DNA of 64,000 nt. Origin: an uncultured Saccharospirillaceae bacterium. GTDB lineage: Bacteria; Pseudomonadota; Gammaproteobacteria; Pseudomonadales; Natronospirillaceae. Shown one piece after another: positions 19,758 to 28,527 of the stretch. The position numbers and the translations under genes are program-made. Below the pieces are notes generated by a model, which saw only the letters and a list, made by a program, of their open reading frames with translations, made no database searches and was not told where the DNA came from. The stretch covers positions 186,001 to 250,000 of the forward strand of contig CAJXZL010000001.1 in NCBI GenBank assembly GCA_913063165.1, read 5' to 3'. The first letter of the stretch is position 1. The number at the start of each line of letters is the position of its first letter.

Positions 19758-20645
19758 TCATCGATTCCGCATCAAAACAAAGGATGCTAGGTCGTGTAAT
19801 TCTCGGGTATCTGATTGCCACCCATCCAAAAGGCCGATCGCCTGTTCGTACAGCTCAGTTGCATATTGCTTAGCGCCCTCTAACCCCAATAGTGCGGGAT
19901 AGGTGGCTTTATGGTGTTGTACATCAGCACCCTGTGCTTTGCCCAAAACGGCTGTATCACCATTGACATCTAAAATGTCGTCCACGACCTGGAATGCCAA
20001 GCCAATCAGACCACCAAATTGGCGGGCAACTGCCAGCTGGGCATCGCTTATCGTTGGCTGGCACAGACAACCCATTTCGATGGCTGCAGTGATAAGCGCC
20101 CCCGTTTTTAATGCGTGGATGTGGCGTAGGGATTCCAAACTGACTGACTGCCCTTCCGCGCCAATATCCAACGCTTGACCACCGACCATGCCCTTGAAGC
20201 CAGACGCGGCACTGAGGCATCTCGTCATCTTTAATTTCTGATGCGCATTTAAGTCGGCATCTGGTGCTGACAACAGGGTCTCAATGGCCTGCATTTGCAA
20301 ACCGTCACCCGCTAAAATTGCCAAGGCTTCAGAAAACGCTTTGTGGCAGGTCAAATGGCCGCGCCGCAAATCATCATCATCCATGGCGGGCAAGTCATCA
20401 TGTATTAAAGAATAGGTGTGAATCATTTCGACAGCCAATGCAGGTGACAACCAGCGATCGTCCTGAACACCACAGGCACGGGCTGCTGCGCGCACCAAAA
20501 ATGGCCGCAAGCGTTTACCACCAGCCACCACGCTGTATCGGGCAGCCTGCTCAACGCGGTTGTCCGACGCAAGCGGAAATTCTGCTGCCAGAAGCGGTTC
20601 AAATGTCGCTTGAAAGGTCGCTAACCGTGACTCAAAAGCCGTCAT
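19758..20645 (-). CDS. ispA: Farnesyl diphosphate synthase family (IspA)
   Basis: A 295-residue short-chain trans-prenyltransferase that condenses IPP with allylic diphosphates, most likely to farnesyl diphosphate. The first aspartate-rich motif DDLPAMDDDDLRRG lies near residues 82-95 and the second, DDILD, near 222-226; GGKRLRPFL supplies the IPP-binding arginine. The two-residue spacing within the first motif is the bacterial FPP-synthase form. Its ATG overlaps the xseB stop (ATGA), showing translational coupling. Product chain length (C15 versus C20) cannot be fixed without modelling, but synteny with xseB and dxs favours C15. Confidence 0.95.
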   Translation of the reverse strand: MTAFESRLATFQATFEPLLAAEFPLASDNRVEQAARYSVVAGGKRLRPFLVRAAARACGVQDDRWLSPALAVEMIHTYSLIHDDLPAMDDDDLRRGHLTCHKAFSEALAILAGDGLQMQAIETLLSAPDADLNAHQKLKMTRCLSAASGFKGMVGGQALDIGAEGQSVSLESLRHIHALKTGALITAAIEMGCLCQPTISDAQLAVARQFGGLIGLAFQVVDDILDVNGDTAVLGKAQGADVQHHKATYPALLGLEGAKQYATELYEQAIGLLDGWQSDTRELHDLASFVLMRNR

Positions 20646-20875
20646 TCGCGGTCCTCAAAAGCTGACAATACTGGCTTACCATTTTCAACCATCAACTTTT
20701 GAACACGCTGCTCTGCCGTCTGCAAGGATTGTTGGCATTGACGAACCAAAGCCACACCCGACTCAAAGGCTTGCAACGAGTCTTCCAATGCGAGGTCGCC
20801 AGACTCCAGTTTTTGTACCAACTGCTCCAACTGGGCAAGCGATTGTTCAAATTCAATCGGCTTTTCATTTGCCAT
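20642..20875 (-). CDS. xseB: Exodeoxyribonuclease VII small subunit
   Basis: A 77-residue protein of mostly helical coiled-coil character (FEQSLAQLEQLVQKLESGDLALEDSLQAFESGV), the typical XseB fold. With XseA it forms exonuclease VII, which degrades single-stranded DNA to oligonucleotides. The start chosen has a strong GGGAGAAGG ribosome-binding site; a longer in-frame extension of 19 residues upstream lacks one and looks non-coding. The stop overlaps the ispA start. It is the first gene of the isoprenoid/sigX run. Confidence 0.95.
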   Translation of the reverse strand: MANEKPIEFEQSLAQLEQLVQKLESGDLALEDSLQAFESGVALVRQCQQSLQTAEQRVQKLMVENGKPVLSAFEDRE

Positions 20876-20987
20876 TACCTTCTCCCTATTTCGAATAGGC
20901 GCCACCCTAACCGACCCCAAAAAGTCGGTCAACCGAAACGCGTCAGTGTCATTATCAGTCAGCTATGCCTTGATCTCAATGCTGTGA

Positions 20988-22286
20988 TCAAATATCACAT
21001 AAAACGGCGCCAGCGTATCCGGTCGTATTGAGACCTAGTTGGACCGCGGCGGCCATTTCTTCTGGCGTTACCTGCCCAGCCAATAATTGACGGTACCCTG
21101 TTGCCAATAAGCTGTCCAAAGACAGGGTAGCATGACCCAATTGTGGTGCAGCGACCATGTGCACAGGATACCCGTTACCCACTATCTGATCTGCGATCTC
21201 AGCCAACCGCGGGTCATTAATAACCAGTTTCCCAGAAAATGCAGGAATATCGCCGGTGAGGTCCATGCTGAGTTGGGCAAAGGCTTCGGACGCAATAAAG
21301 TTCATCACCTGCGCTACGGCATCTGGCGATGCGGTGCGATTTAGCCCGACATAACCGCCGGTGGCAAAACTCGCCACGGCACCATTGGGACCCGGTAGCG
21401 GGAAGGTCCCGACTGACAACTGCGGCGACAGCTGAAACAAGGGTGATGCAGGATTCGTTGACCACTGCCCGTCAATAATCATCGCCGCATCACCCAAGGC
21501 AAAAGCAGATTGCATGTCTTGATAGCTTGCCAATGCAGGCTTGTCGTTCATATAACGTTTCCAGCTGACCACATCTGATAATGCCTGAACAACCAATGGG
21601 TCATTAAAACAAGCGGTTCCGGCAACCAAGCCAGTCGCCAAAGATGAAGAAACACGCCCTGCAAATAGTGTCTCATGAAACATTTGGCTCACCCACCATC
21701 CTGCATTACCTGCCACAAACAGTGGAATCACGCCGGCATTATCAGCTTGCTTCAACAAGGATTCCCAACTATCGGACGAGGTAGGCACTTTTAAGCCCGA
21801 GGCATCGAACACTGCTTTGTTATAGATGACCGTGGCCATTTGCATACCAAATGGTATGCCAAACACCTGTCCATCCGCACCCATCACAGTGGAAAGTCCC
21901 GATGGCAATACGGCTTCGAGTGACAAATTCGGCAAAGGTAACAACAGATTGAGGTTCGAGAGCGTATTGAGCCAACCCAATGCGGCTTGGGTTTGCACCA
22001 TGTCCGGCTGCACGTCGATTTCCAGGGTGTCAAATTCACCACGACGCACGGCATCGTATGCCTCGATGGGTATGAGGGTCGCCGTAACCCTAACATCCGG
22101 AATCATTTCGTGGTCGGCAATATAACGCCACAACTGGACATCACTGGCACGCCAGGTCAATAAATGAAGTGTGGTTGACGCCGTTGCAGGGGTGACAACT
22201 AAAAGGCTAACCCATACAAACAAGAGTAAAGCCTTCGTGCGCAGTTGCGGTGGTGTCTGTGGTGCTAAATAAGTCATGAATGTCAT
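20988..22286 (-). CDS. Orphan extracellular solute-binding protein (family 1)
   Basis: A protein of about 432 residues with a basic stretch then a hydrophobic signal segment (ALLLFVWVSLLVVTPATAS), hence exported. The body matches the bacterial extracellular solute-binding protein family 1 fold: FGIPFGMQMATVIYNKAVFDASGL and DAAMIIDGQWS, with a FATGGYVGLNRTASPDAVAQVMNFIAS segment typical of sugar ABC binding proteins. No lipobox cysteine is seen, so it is likely periplasmic and soluble. No permease or ATPase gene is near, so its transporter partner is elsewhere or it serves as a sensor. An in-frame TTG eight codons upstream is an alternative start; a further ATG lies three codons downstream. 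Substrate unknown. Confidence 0.8.
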   Translation of the reverse strand: MTFMTYLAPQTPPQLRTKALLLFVWVSLLVVTPATASTTLHLLTWRASDVQLWRYIADHEMIPDVRVTATLIPIEAYDAVRRGEFDTLEIDVQPDMVQTQAALGWLNTLSNLNLLLPLPNLSLEAVLPSGLSTVMGADGQVFGIPFGMQMATVIYNKAVFDASGLKVPTSSDSWESLLKQADNAGVIPLFVAGNAGWWVSQMFHETLFAGRVSSSLATGLVAGTACFNDPLVVQALSDVVSWKRYMNDKPALASYQDMQSAFALGDAAMIIDGQWSTNPASPLFQLSPQLSVGTFPLPGPNGAVASFATGGYVGLNRTASPDAVAQVMNFIASEAFAQLSMDLTGDIPAFSGKLVINDPRLAEIADQIVGNGYPVHMVAAPQLGHATLSLDSLLATGYRQLLAGQVTPEEMAAAVQLGLNTTGYAGAVLCDI

Positions 22287-22535
22287 GGGGCTCGTATTGG
22301 CGTCGTTCAAAAAAGAGTTGCACTGGCGCAGCGCACATTTAAGTCGGGCATTCTAACAGAGAATGTCAGGGATCGGTTGTACTGTGGAAGACAAATTAGG
22401 CTGGGTGAGTTGTAGTATTTTGTAGACTAAGCTGATGATGGGCGGCAACCATGCATAGGGTGCAATAAAAGCCCAGACTAGGCTCACAAAGCGGTAAGTA
22501 ATACTGGTACTCGGCGTTCAACAGGAACCCGCTCG

Positions 22536-22949
22536 TTAATGTAATGCCGAATTTTGAATCATGCATTTCTGCACACAACGTTCAAAAACCTCGCGTGTCT
22601 TACTCGAATAGGACCCAGCCAACTCAAAAATGGGATCGAACAATAGCAAGATGAATTTCGCGCCTACATCTGAAATCAGCACTAACTTCGATATGATGTC
22701 GCGCCCCATGCTGGCGAGAATACTGTCAAACCACTTGCCGATTTTTTCACAAGGCATTGTGTTTGATGTCAGAATGTCCTCATTGGCCAACAAACACTTA
22801 CATTGGCGATAAATGGTCACGCATTGACGCTCGACATCCTCTGTGAAATACCGCTGAGCCTCAACATACGTCACATCCAACTCAGTCGCTAGCCATTCTA
22901 ACTTAACATTTCGCTGCCCGCGGGTTCTCGACATGGTGGTAAAAGTCAT
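22536..22949 (-). CDS. Hypothetical protein, 137 residues, unrecognised
   Basis: An open frame of 137 codons starting at an ATG with a good AGGAG ribosome-binding site seven to eight bases upstream. I do not recognise the family. The N-terminal third is charged (RTRGQRNVKLEWLATELDVTYVEAQRYFTEDVERQ), with features of a small helix-turn-helix or recruitment segment, though no firm match. A hydrophobic stretch, LVLISDVGAKFILLLFDPIFELAG, lies near 85-110 and could be amphipathic or membrane-associated. Five cysteines are present. The flanks are A+T-rich and non-coding on both sides, and a consensus CRP site lies about 165 bases upstream. It may be a recently acquired or lineage-restricted gene. 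Confidence 0.6.
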   Translation of the reverse strand: MTFTTMSRTRGQRNVKLEWLATELDVTYVEAQRYFTEDVERQCVTIYRQCKCLLANEDILTSNTMPCEKIGKWFDSILASMGRDIISKLVLISDVGAKFILLLFDPIFELAGSYSSKTREVFERCVQKCMIQNSALH

Positions 22950-23110
22950 GACCTATCTCCTGAATACTGCTCCGGCACAAAGGCTTTATGCTGGGCTTAT
23001 CTGCTTCATTCAAAAAAGTTATCGCGTGTGACAGGAAGCCAATTTTATCTGTTATTCCATGCGGAGGTTTCGTGACACAGTCTGTTTGCAGATCCATCTA
23101 GTTTTTTTTA

Positions 23111-23132
23111 AATTGTGACACAGATCACACTT
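23111..23132. promoter_or_regulatory. Consensus CRP (cAMP receptor protein) binding site
   Basis: TGTGA-N6-TCACA is present without mismatch at 23114-23129, with A/T-rich flanks on both sides as in strong E. coli sites. It is downstream of the GST-like gene and upstream of the 137-residue hypothetical gene, both on the minus strand, so the hypothetical gene is its only likely target here. The rest of the 299-base gap holds no convincing gene. Confidence 0.75.
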
Positions 23133-23248
23133 TTTATCAATATTCGTCACTGCAGTAGTCTGCAATAAGCAGGCAGATGCGGCTGAAAATCGCAGCCTGA
23201 TCGGGCGGAGATAGGGGACGAAGCGCAAGGGTGTGCGCCTCAATCGTT

Positions 23249-23866
23249 TTACGACACCCGAACCTTATCAAATATATGAGAGGCTTGAGCACAGGGCCGT
23301 GCCATCAACAATGACAAGTAGGGAGCGACGCGCTTATAGGGAAGGACGCCTGAAGTGACACCCAGTTGAACGACATAGCCCATCAACACATCTGCTACCG
23401 TAAACTGGTCACCCATCAAATAGCCGTCAGTCGGTAACAAATCGACTAAGATATCAAAGCGCTTGATGATTTGTGGCTTTAGCAGGGGTGCAAATTGTGC
23501 ATCAAGCACGTTCATGCGGGACAAGGCATAGGTCACAATATCAGATTCCAAGTGCGTGTTGGCCAGATAGCACCAATACAAAAAATCACCCAAACGGGGA
23601 TCGTCAGCACCCAAACGCAAGCCACTCTCTGGAAACTGCTGACAGAGATAATCACAGATGGCACCGGATTCTTTAAGATGCACACCGTCAAAAACGGCGC
23701 TAGGCACCACACCAAAAGGATTGACCTCACGATAGCCGTCTTGATGCTGTTCGCCGAATGTCACTTTCACATCGTCAACTTGTAAACCCAACTCAAGCGA
23801 TAACCAACGAACCTTGGCACTGCGATCAGAATGACCGAATCCATAGAGTGTTATTCTGTCTTTCAA
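23249..23866 (-). CDS. Glutathione S-transferase family protein
   Basis: A 205-residue protein with a thioredoxin-like N-terminal domain (ITLYGFGHSDRSAKVRWLSLEL, then the conserved cis-proline region FGVVPSAVFDGVHLKESGAICDYL, in which the ES pair binds the glutathione gamma-glutamyl group) and an all-helical C-terminal domain (YLMGDQFTVADVLMGYV carries the N-capping box). The start is TTG, with an AGGAG ribosome-binding site eight bases upstream; no closer ATG exists in frame. Cytosolic. Substrate and role cannot be told from sequence: detoxification or thiol chemistry by family. Confidence 0.88.
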   Translation of the reverse strand: MKDRITLYGFGHSDRSAKVRWLSLELGLQVDDVKVTFGEQHQDGYREVNPFGVVPSAVFDGVHLKESGAICDYLCQQFPESGLRLGADDPRLGDFLYWCYLANTHLESDIVTYALSRMNVLDAQFAPLLKPQIIKRFDILVDLLPTDGYLMGDQFTVADVLMGYVVQLGVTSGVLPYKRVAPYLSLLMARPCAQASHIFDKVRVS

Positions 23867-23934
23867 CGGTCATTCTCCTAAATCAGTGGCCCTAACAGCT
23901 TCTGTGACGGCCAGTTGTGTTGGGTATAGGCTGA

Positions 23935-25266
23935 TTAAAACTGTCCGTAGCCGGTCCCACCGACTTGTCGCGCCAGATAGCCAGAATAATTGTCTGTCAT
24001 ACTGGTCAGGTAATCTAATTGTCGTTGGTAGATGTGAAACAAAGAGGCTGTTGCATCAGGCGCATCACCACCCATCAGATCAAATACCCGCTTGGTTTTA
24101 TAACTCATCAAGGAGCGATCCTTTTTCTGATACAACTCATAGCCGGCAGGAATAAAGGTATCCAGCAGGGTACTGAGTACGGCATAAGCCCCAATTTCTG
24201 TCTCTGTTTTTGCACTGTCGAGATAAACCTTTTGGTGCGCCATTTGCTTGGCTGCAGCCATACCTTCAACAACATGCTCTGGGCAACTGGCCAGTAAATC
24301 GCCTTCAAACTGCCCTTGCATTATTGCACGCTCATTGGAAATAAACGCCTCAACCAATGCGTCGATAATAACTTGCATCGCGCGCCCGCGCAGGGCGGCA
24401 AGAATTCTGTGGGGCGCCAAGGTAGCGCGCTCTGTTTCAGAAAAACTCACCTGACGATTGCCACACAACATTCTCAGAATGGGTTCAACCTCTTTAAAAT
24501 CGAGAATATTCAACTCTACCGCATCTTCCAGATCAATAATGCCGTAACAGAGGTCGTCGGCTGCCTCCATCAAAAATGACAATGGGTGGCGCGCATATTT
24601 GTTGGGGGCTATTTCAGGCAAACCGACCTGTTCAGCGATGTTGGCCAAAATGGCTTTTTCTGATTGAAAAGCACTAAACTTGCCTTTGTCGCTCGCATGC
24701 TCAAATGTCCAAGGATACTTCAACAAGGCTGCCATAGTGGGATAGGTCAGACGCAGGCCACCATTAAACAGGTGGTATTCCAGTTGGCTGACAATCCTCA
24801 GTCCTTGGGCATTACCTTCAAAATGCTGTAAATCCAAGCGTTCTTCTGGCGACAAGTCTTCAAAAAGCCAGGTATTGTCTCGCTGCTGAAACCAATCCTG
24901 TATTGCGTATTCGCCAGCATGGCCAAAGGGTGGATTACCAATATCATGTGCCAAACAGGCGGCTTGGACCACCACGCCGACGTCGTCAGGTTGCACCCAA
25001 TCGGGCATAGTAGCGGCGAGCCGCTCGCCCACTTTTAGGCCCAAGCTACGTCCGACACTGGCCACTTCAACTGAATGGATCAAACGGGTATGAATTTGGT
25101 CGTTGATCGCCAATGGATGCACTTGGGTTTTACCCGTGAGCTTTCTAAAGGCAGATGAAAAGACGATACGATCATGGTCTTTATGGAAATGGCTGCGGCC
25201 GATTTCAGACCCCGATAATGTACCGTGGCCGAAACGTCCGGGGGTTAACAGTTTTTCCCAATTCAT
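23935..25266 (-). CDS. dgt: Deoxyguanosinetriphosphate triphosphohydrolase-like protein
   Basis: A 443-residue HD-domain protein that by family hydrolyses dNTPs (dGTP in E. coli) to nucleoside and tripolyphosphate. The metal-binding residues are visible in RLIHSVEVASVGRSLG, CLAHDIGNPPFGHAGE and the downstream MEAADDLCYGIIDLEDAV. Length is close to the usual 440-500 residues. A GAGAGGG ribosome-binding site precedes the ATG. It lies about 40 bases downstream of nusB on the same strand. Together with nrdR, thyA and the dCMP deaminase-like gene, it gives this window several nucleotide-pool genes, though they are not one operon. Confidence 0.93.
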   Translation of the reverse strand: MNWEKLLTPGRFGHGTLSGSEIGRSHFHKDHDRIVFSSAFRKLTGKTQVHPLAINDQIHTRLIHSVEVASVGRSLGLKVGERLAATMPDWVQPDDVGVVVQAACLAHDIGNPPFGHAGEYAIQDWFQQRDNTWLFEDLSPEERLDLQHFEGNAQGLRIVSQLEYHLFNGGLRLTYPTMAALLKYPWTFEHASDKGKFSAFQSEKAILANIAEQVGLPEIAPNKYARHPLSFLMEAADDLCYGIIDLEDAVELNILDFKEVEPILRMLCGNRQVSFSETERATLAPHRILAALRGRAMQVIIDALVEAFISNERAIMQGQFEGDLLASCPEHVVEGMAAAKQMAHQKVYLDSAKTETEIGAYAVLSTLLDTFIPAGYELYQKKDRSLMSYKTKRVFDLMGGDAPDATASLFHIYQRQLDYLTSMTDNYSGYLARQVGGTGYGQF

Positions 25267-25308
25267 CGTATCTGCCCTCTCAATTGGTCACTGGGTAAGG
25301 CGACGGGA

Positions 25309-25761
25309 CTAGCGGTGATTGATTTCGGTTGCTCTCAATTGCTTAGACAGCTTGTCGAGTACACCGTTGACGTATTTGTGACCATCAGCAGCGCCAAACG
25401 CTTTCGCCAATTCTACACCTTCATTAATCACAACACGGTAAGGCACATCGATACGGTGAGACAGTTCAAACGCACCCATGCGTAAAATCGTCAATTCAAT
25501 TGGCGTCATTTTGGCAATTTCTCGGTCGATACAGGTCTCGAGCGTGGCATCCAAATCCGACTTATTCGTGGTCACGCCACGAACCACTTCTGAAAAATAT
25601 TCGCGGTCAATCTTAGACAAATCCTGATCTACAGCAAATTGCGCCAGCAATTCATGCACGGGTGTTTCAGCCACTTGCCACTGGTATAACGCTTGCAGCG
25701 CCATTTTTCGCGCTTTACGGCGCGCAGCAGGCATATTCTTTAAAGGCGTGTCATGTGACAT
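25309..25761 (-). CDS. nusB: Transcription antitermination factor NusB
   Basis: A 150-residue all-helical RNA-binding protein that with NusE (S10) binds boxA of rRNA operons and supports processive antitermination. The N-terminal RRKARKMALQALYQWQV and the central VVRGVTTNKSDLDATL are typical, as is C-terminal GVELAKAFGAADGHKYVNGVLDKL. The first ATG has GGAG ten bases upstream. Upstream in the same direction is nrdR; the riboflavin genes that often lie between nrdR and nusB in gammaproteobacteria are missing here. Confidence 0.97.
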   Translation of the reverse strand: MSHDTPLKNMPAARRKARKMALQALYQWQVAETPVHELLAQFAVDQDLSKIDREYFSEVVRGVTTNKSDLDATLETCIDREIAKMTPIELTILRMGAFELSHRIDVPYRVVINEGVELAKAFGAADGHKYVNGVLDKLSKQLRATEINHR

Positions 25762-25883
25762 GCAGGGTAATCTCCAATCAATTCGATCATCATTCTGAGC
25801 CTTCCCTACACATAATTAGGAAAGACAGCTTGTATTGGTTGTGCTGTGGGTGACATTGCAGCCATTTTAACAGAAGTTAGCAC

Positions 25884-26342
25884 CTAACTTTTGGTTTTTT
25901 CCAATCGGTCAATTTCTACTCTAAATTCACTGACATCTTGGAAGCTGCGGTAAACAGAGGCAAATCTCACAAAGGCAACGGGATCCAGTGCTTTTAATTC
26001 GTTCATCACCAACTCGCCCACAATACGACTAGGGACTTCACGCTCACCGGTCACCCGTAAATTGTGTTTGATATGGTCAATCGCTGCTTCGACCTGCTCC
26101 ATATTCACCGGCCGCTTTTCCAAAGCTTTCAACAGGCCAGAAGCCAGCTTTTCTTGATTAAATGGTTCTCTGCTGCCGTCAGACTTGATCAGCCTTGGCA
26201 TCAGTAACTCTGCACTTTCATAGGTTGTGAAACGTTCACCACAGACCACACATTCACGCCGTCTGCGCACCTGTGCGCCTTCAGACACCAGTCGGGAGTC
26301 GATCACCTTCGTATCCGGCTTGCTACAAAAAGGGCATTGCAT
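25884..26342 (-). CDS. nrdR: Transcriptional repressor NrdR
   Basis: A 152-residue nucleotide-responsive repressor of ribonucleotide reductase genes. The N-terminal zinc ribbon has Cys3, Cys6, Cys31 and Cys34, followed by the ATP-cone domain (about residues 46-136; [22 protein letters not shown]). Length is the family norm. An AGGGG ribosome-binding site precedes the ATG by nine to ten bases. The gap to nusB is about 120 bases with no gene. Binding of dATP/ATP to the cone controls DNA binding at NrdR boxes near nrd promoters elsewhere in the genome. Confidence 0.97.
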   Translation of the reverse strand: MQCPFCSKPDTKVIDSRLVSEGAQVRRRRECVVCGERFTTYESAELLMPRLIKSDGSREPFNQEKLASGLLKALEKRPVNMEQVEAAIDHIKHNLRVTGEREVPSRIVGELVMNELKALDPVAFVRFASVYRSFQDVSEFRVEIDRLEKTKS

Positions 26343-26645
26343 GTGGTTTTTCCCCTAGGGAGAGCACGTTAATGGCGCTAGTCTAACCAAAACTGACCAG
26401 CAACCAAACTGGATTTAACAAATAGGTGGTAACTCTGTGCATACCAGCGATGACAGCACCTCATAGCCGGTCGTTAAAAGGGACTGAGCACACCAGCATT
26501 TGCACACCCCTATTTCTAACCCTGCATGAAACGCCATTGACAAAACCCAGTTGAAATATTGCATTGAAACTGCCAAATTGATAACTGCATGCGGTCATAT
26601 CGCCTGCCACAGGACGGCATAACACCATTGAAAAGGCGCTTATTT
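26343..26645. other. Intergenic region between nrdR and beta-glucosidase
   Basis: A 303-base divergent gap. It holds a TTGACA at 26537-26542 with a weak -10-like TGCATT 17 bases downstream, a possible promoter for the beta-glucosidase gene. I see no RNA gene, repeat or strong operator. Confidence 0.4.
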
Positions 26646-27986
26646 ATGAAGTTACCATTACCCCCGCAATCACCACTTATTCTGCCTGACTTTACTTTTG
26701 GTGTGGCGACCGCCGCATTTCAAATCGAAGGCGCCTCTCACGATAAGGGACGGGTGCCTTCCATTTGGGATACCTTTTGCGACACACCGGGTAAGGTTTT
26801 CAATGGCGATAATGGTCATATCGCCTGCGACCATTTTAACCGAATGGATGCCGATCTGGATTTAATCCAATCGCTACAGTTTGACGCGTACCGATTTTCA
26901 GTCGCTTGGCCCAGGGTACAGAGCGCGCCCGGCAAGTGGAATCCCATCGGCATGGATTTTTATGACCGATTGGTGGATGGCTTACTAACACGCGGCATTA
27001 AACCGCATGTCACCCTGTACCACTGGGATTTACCACAGTTTTTTGAAGATACTGGCGGGTGGCTAAATAGAGACATTGTCCCTCGCTTTGTCGATTACGC
27101 CGACAAAGTCACCCGCAGGCTAGGTGATAGGGTCACCGCTTATGCCACATTAAATGAGCCTTGGTGCAGTGCTTATTTGGGGTATCGGTGGGGTATCCAT
27201 GCGCCAGGAAAAACCAGCGACGCAGACGGATTTTTGGCCATGCACCATTTGTTGCTTGCCCATGGTAGCGCCATACCCGTTATGCGAGAAAACGCACCCG
27301 CAGCAGCCCATGGTATCGTGTTAAATTTCACCCCTGCCTATCCTGCAACCGACAGCGCCGCTGACCAGCGGGCGGCTGCACAATGCGACGACGAGAACAG
27401 CCATTGTTTTGCCAGTGCGGTATTTGCAGGCCGGTACCCCACCTCCGTACAGGAAAGACACCCCGATTGGTGGCCAGAGTTTCCAGAAGAAGACTTGGCA
27501 ATCATTTCAACGCCTTTGGACTTTTTGGGCGTGAATTTTTATACACGACAAGTCGTTAGAGCGACATCCGACATTGATTTTGAACCGGTACCCCAACCGC
27601 AGGCTGAGCACACGGATATAGGCTGGGAAATTTATCCTGATGCCCTCACCCACGTACTGACCGACCTTCATACCCGGTACACTTTGCCGCCGATTTATAT
27701 TACCGAAAACGGCGCAGCCGGTGCCGATAGCATCAACGAACAAGATCAGGTTATCGACGATCAGCGCTGTCGATACTATGCGAGCCATCTCAACGCGGTC
27801 GACCGCGCGATGATGGCAGGTGTCAATATCAAGGGATACTTTGCATGGAGTCTGATGGACAATTTTGAGTGGGCCGAAGGCTATAACAAACGGTTTGGCA
27901 TTGTGTATGTCGACTATGTGTCTCAAAGACGCCTGCCAAAACAGAGCGCCTTGATGTTCAAAGACTTTTTAACTGAACGGCAATAG
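26646..27986 (+). CDS. Family 1 glycoside hydrolase (beta-glucosidase)
   Basis: A 446-residue (beta/alpha)8 GH1 enzyme. The acid/base Glu171 lies in TLNEPW and the nucleophile Glu354 in ITENGAA; the N-terminal GVATAAFQIEGA signature binds the non-reducing sugar. These residue numbers and the length are close to Thermotoga BglA (446 residues, E166 and E351). No signal peptide is evident, so it acts in the cytoplasm on imported beta-glucosides such as cellobiose. An upstream in-frame ATG would add 19 residues but has no ribosome-binding site, whereas AAGG lies before the ATG chosen. No sugar transporter or regulator is adjacent. Confidence 0.93.
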   Translation: MKLPLPPQSPLILPDFTFGVATAAFQIEGASHDKGRVPSIWDTFCDTPGKVFNGDNGHIACDHFNRMDADLDLIQSLQFDAYRFSVAWPRVQSAPGKWNPIGMDFYDRLVDGLLTRGIKPHVTLYHWDLPQFFEDTGGWLNRDIVPRFVDYADKVTRRLGDRVTAYATLNEPWCSAYLGYRWGIHAPGKTSDADGFLAMHHLLLAHGSAIPVMRENAPAAAHGIVLNFTPAYPATDSAADQRAAAQCDDENSHCFASAVFAGRYPTSVQERHPDWWPEFPEEDLAIISTPLDFLGVNFYTRQVVRATSDIDFEPVPQPQAEHTDIGWEIYPDALTHVLTDLHTRYTLPPIYITENGAAGADSINEQDQVIDDQRCRYYASHLNAVDRAMMAGVNIKGYFAWSLMDNFEWAEGYNKRFGIVYVDYVSQRRLPKQSALMFKDFLTERQ

Positions 27987-28002
27987 CCAGTCTGCGACGC
28001 GT

Positions 28003-28389
28003 CTAGGCTGCGTAGGTACCCTGGTGGTAGGCTAACTGCCAGTGGTCGCTCTCCAGTTTCCAGATGCCCGCATGCCGGGTTTTTCTCCCCGCTGGCGCAC
28101 CCAGTTTATTGGCAGAGAAGTGACTAATCGCCACCCTGTCACTCACTTGTTGCACACTAAAATCCTGTATTTCCCACTGGGTATCCGGATCGACGCGCAA
28201 TAGCCAGCTGATGGCATCGTCACGGCTGGTTTTATTGCCTCGGGCATCTAACTCGACAAAGTCAGGTGCGAGGGTGCGCGACAAAAATACCCGATCGTAA
28301 CGGCCAGGACCGATTAGCAATTCAGTTTCTAGGCCCAATAGGGTTTCAAGCAATCCCTGTTCACCCTGGGGCCGTTCTGGTACAACCAT
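28003..28389 (-). CDS. NTF2-like (DUF4440/SnoaL-type) protein
   Basis: A protein of about 128 residues with the cone-shaped NTF2-like fold pattern: an N-terminal helix (GLLETLLGLETELL), FLSRTLAPDFVELDARGNKTSRDDAISWLL and paired strands ending in RKTRHAGIWKLESDHWQLAYHQGT. This matches DUF4440 proteins, which range from small enzymes to ligand-binding proteins. The start chosen has AGAG about six bases upstream; a longer frame reaching 28455 is possible. It converges on the beta-glucosidase gene with only 16 bases between stops and is divergent from cca. Specific function unknown. Confidence 0.75.
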   Translation of the reverse strand: MVVPERPQGEQGLLETLLGLETELLIGPGRYDRVFLSRTLAPDFVELDARGNKTSRDDAISWLLRVDPDTQWEIQDFSVQQVSDRVAISHFSANKLGAPAGRKTRHAGIWKLESDHWQLAYHQGTYAA

Positions 28390-28527
28390 GTCGACTCTCT
28401 TATTGGTATCACGGTGGCTTAACATTGGCATCACGCTGTTAACTGATGCAGCCAATGATCGTGCGTTGACCTTTCAGCAGGTTCGTAAACTGGTTTATAC
28501 TCGGCTGATCTACATAAAGGAATGGTC

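Noticed and set aside
22396-22578. 60-codon minus-strand frame after the 137-residue gene
   Set aside because: Overlaps the end of the supported gene, lacks a ribosome-binding site and has no family features.
22903-23097. 64-codon minus-strand frame between the CRP site and the 137-residue gene
   Set aside because: No ribosome-binding site, no recognisable domain, and it overlaps the start of the better-supported gene; possibly leader RNA only.
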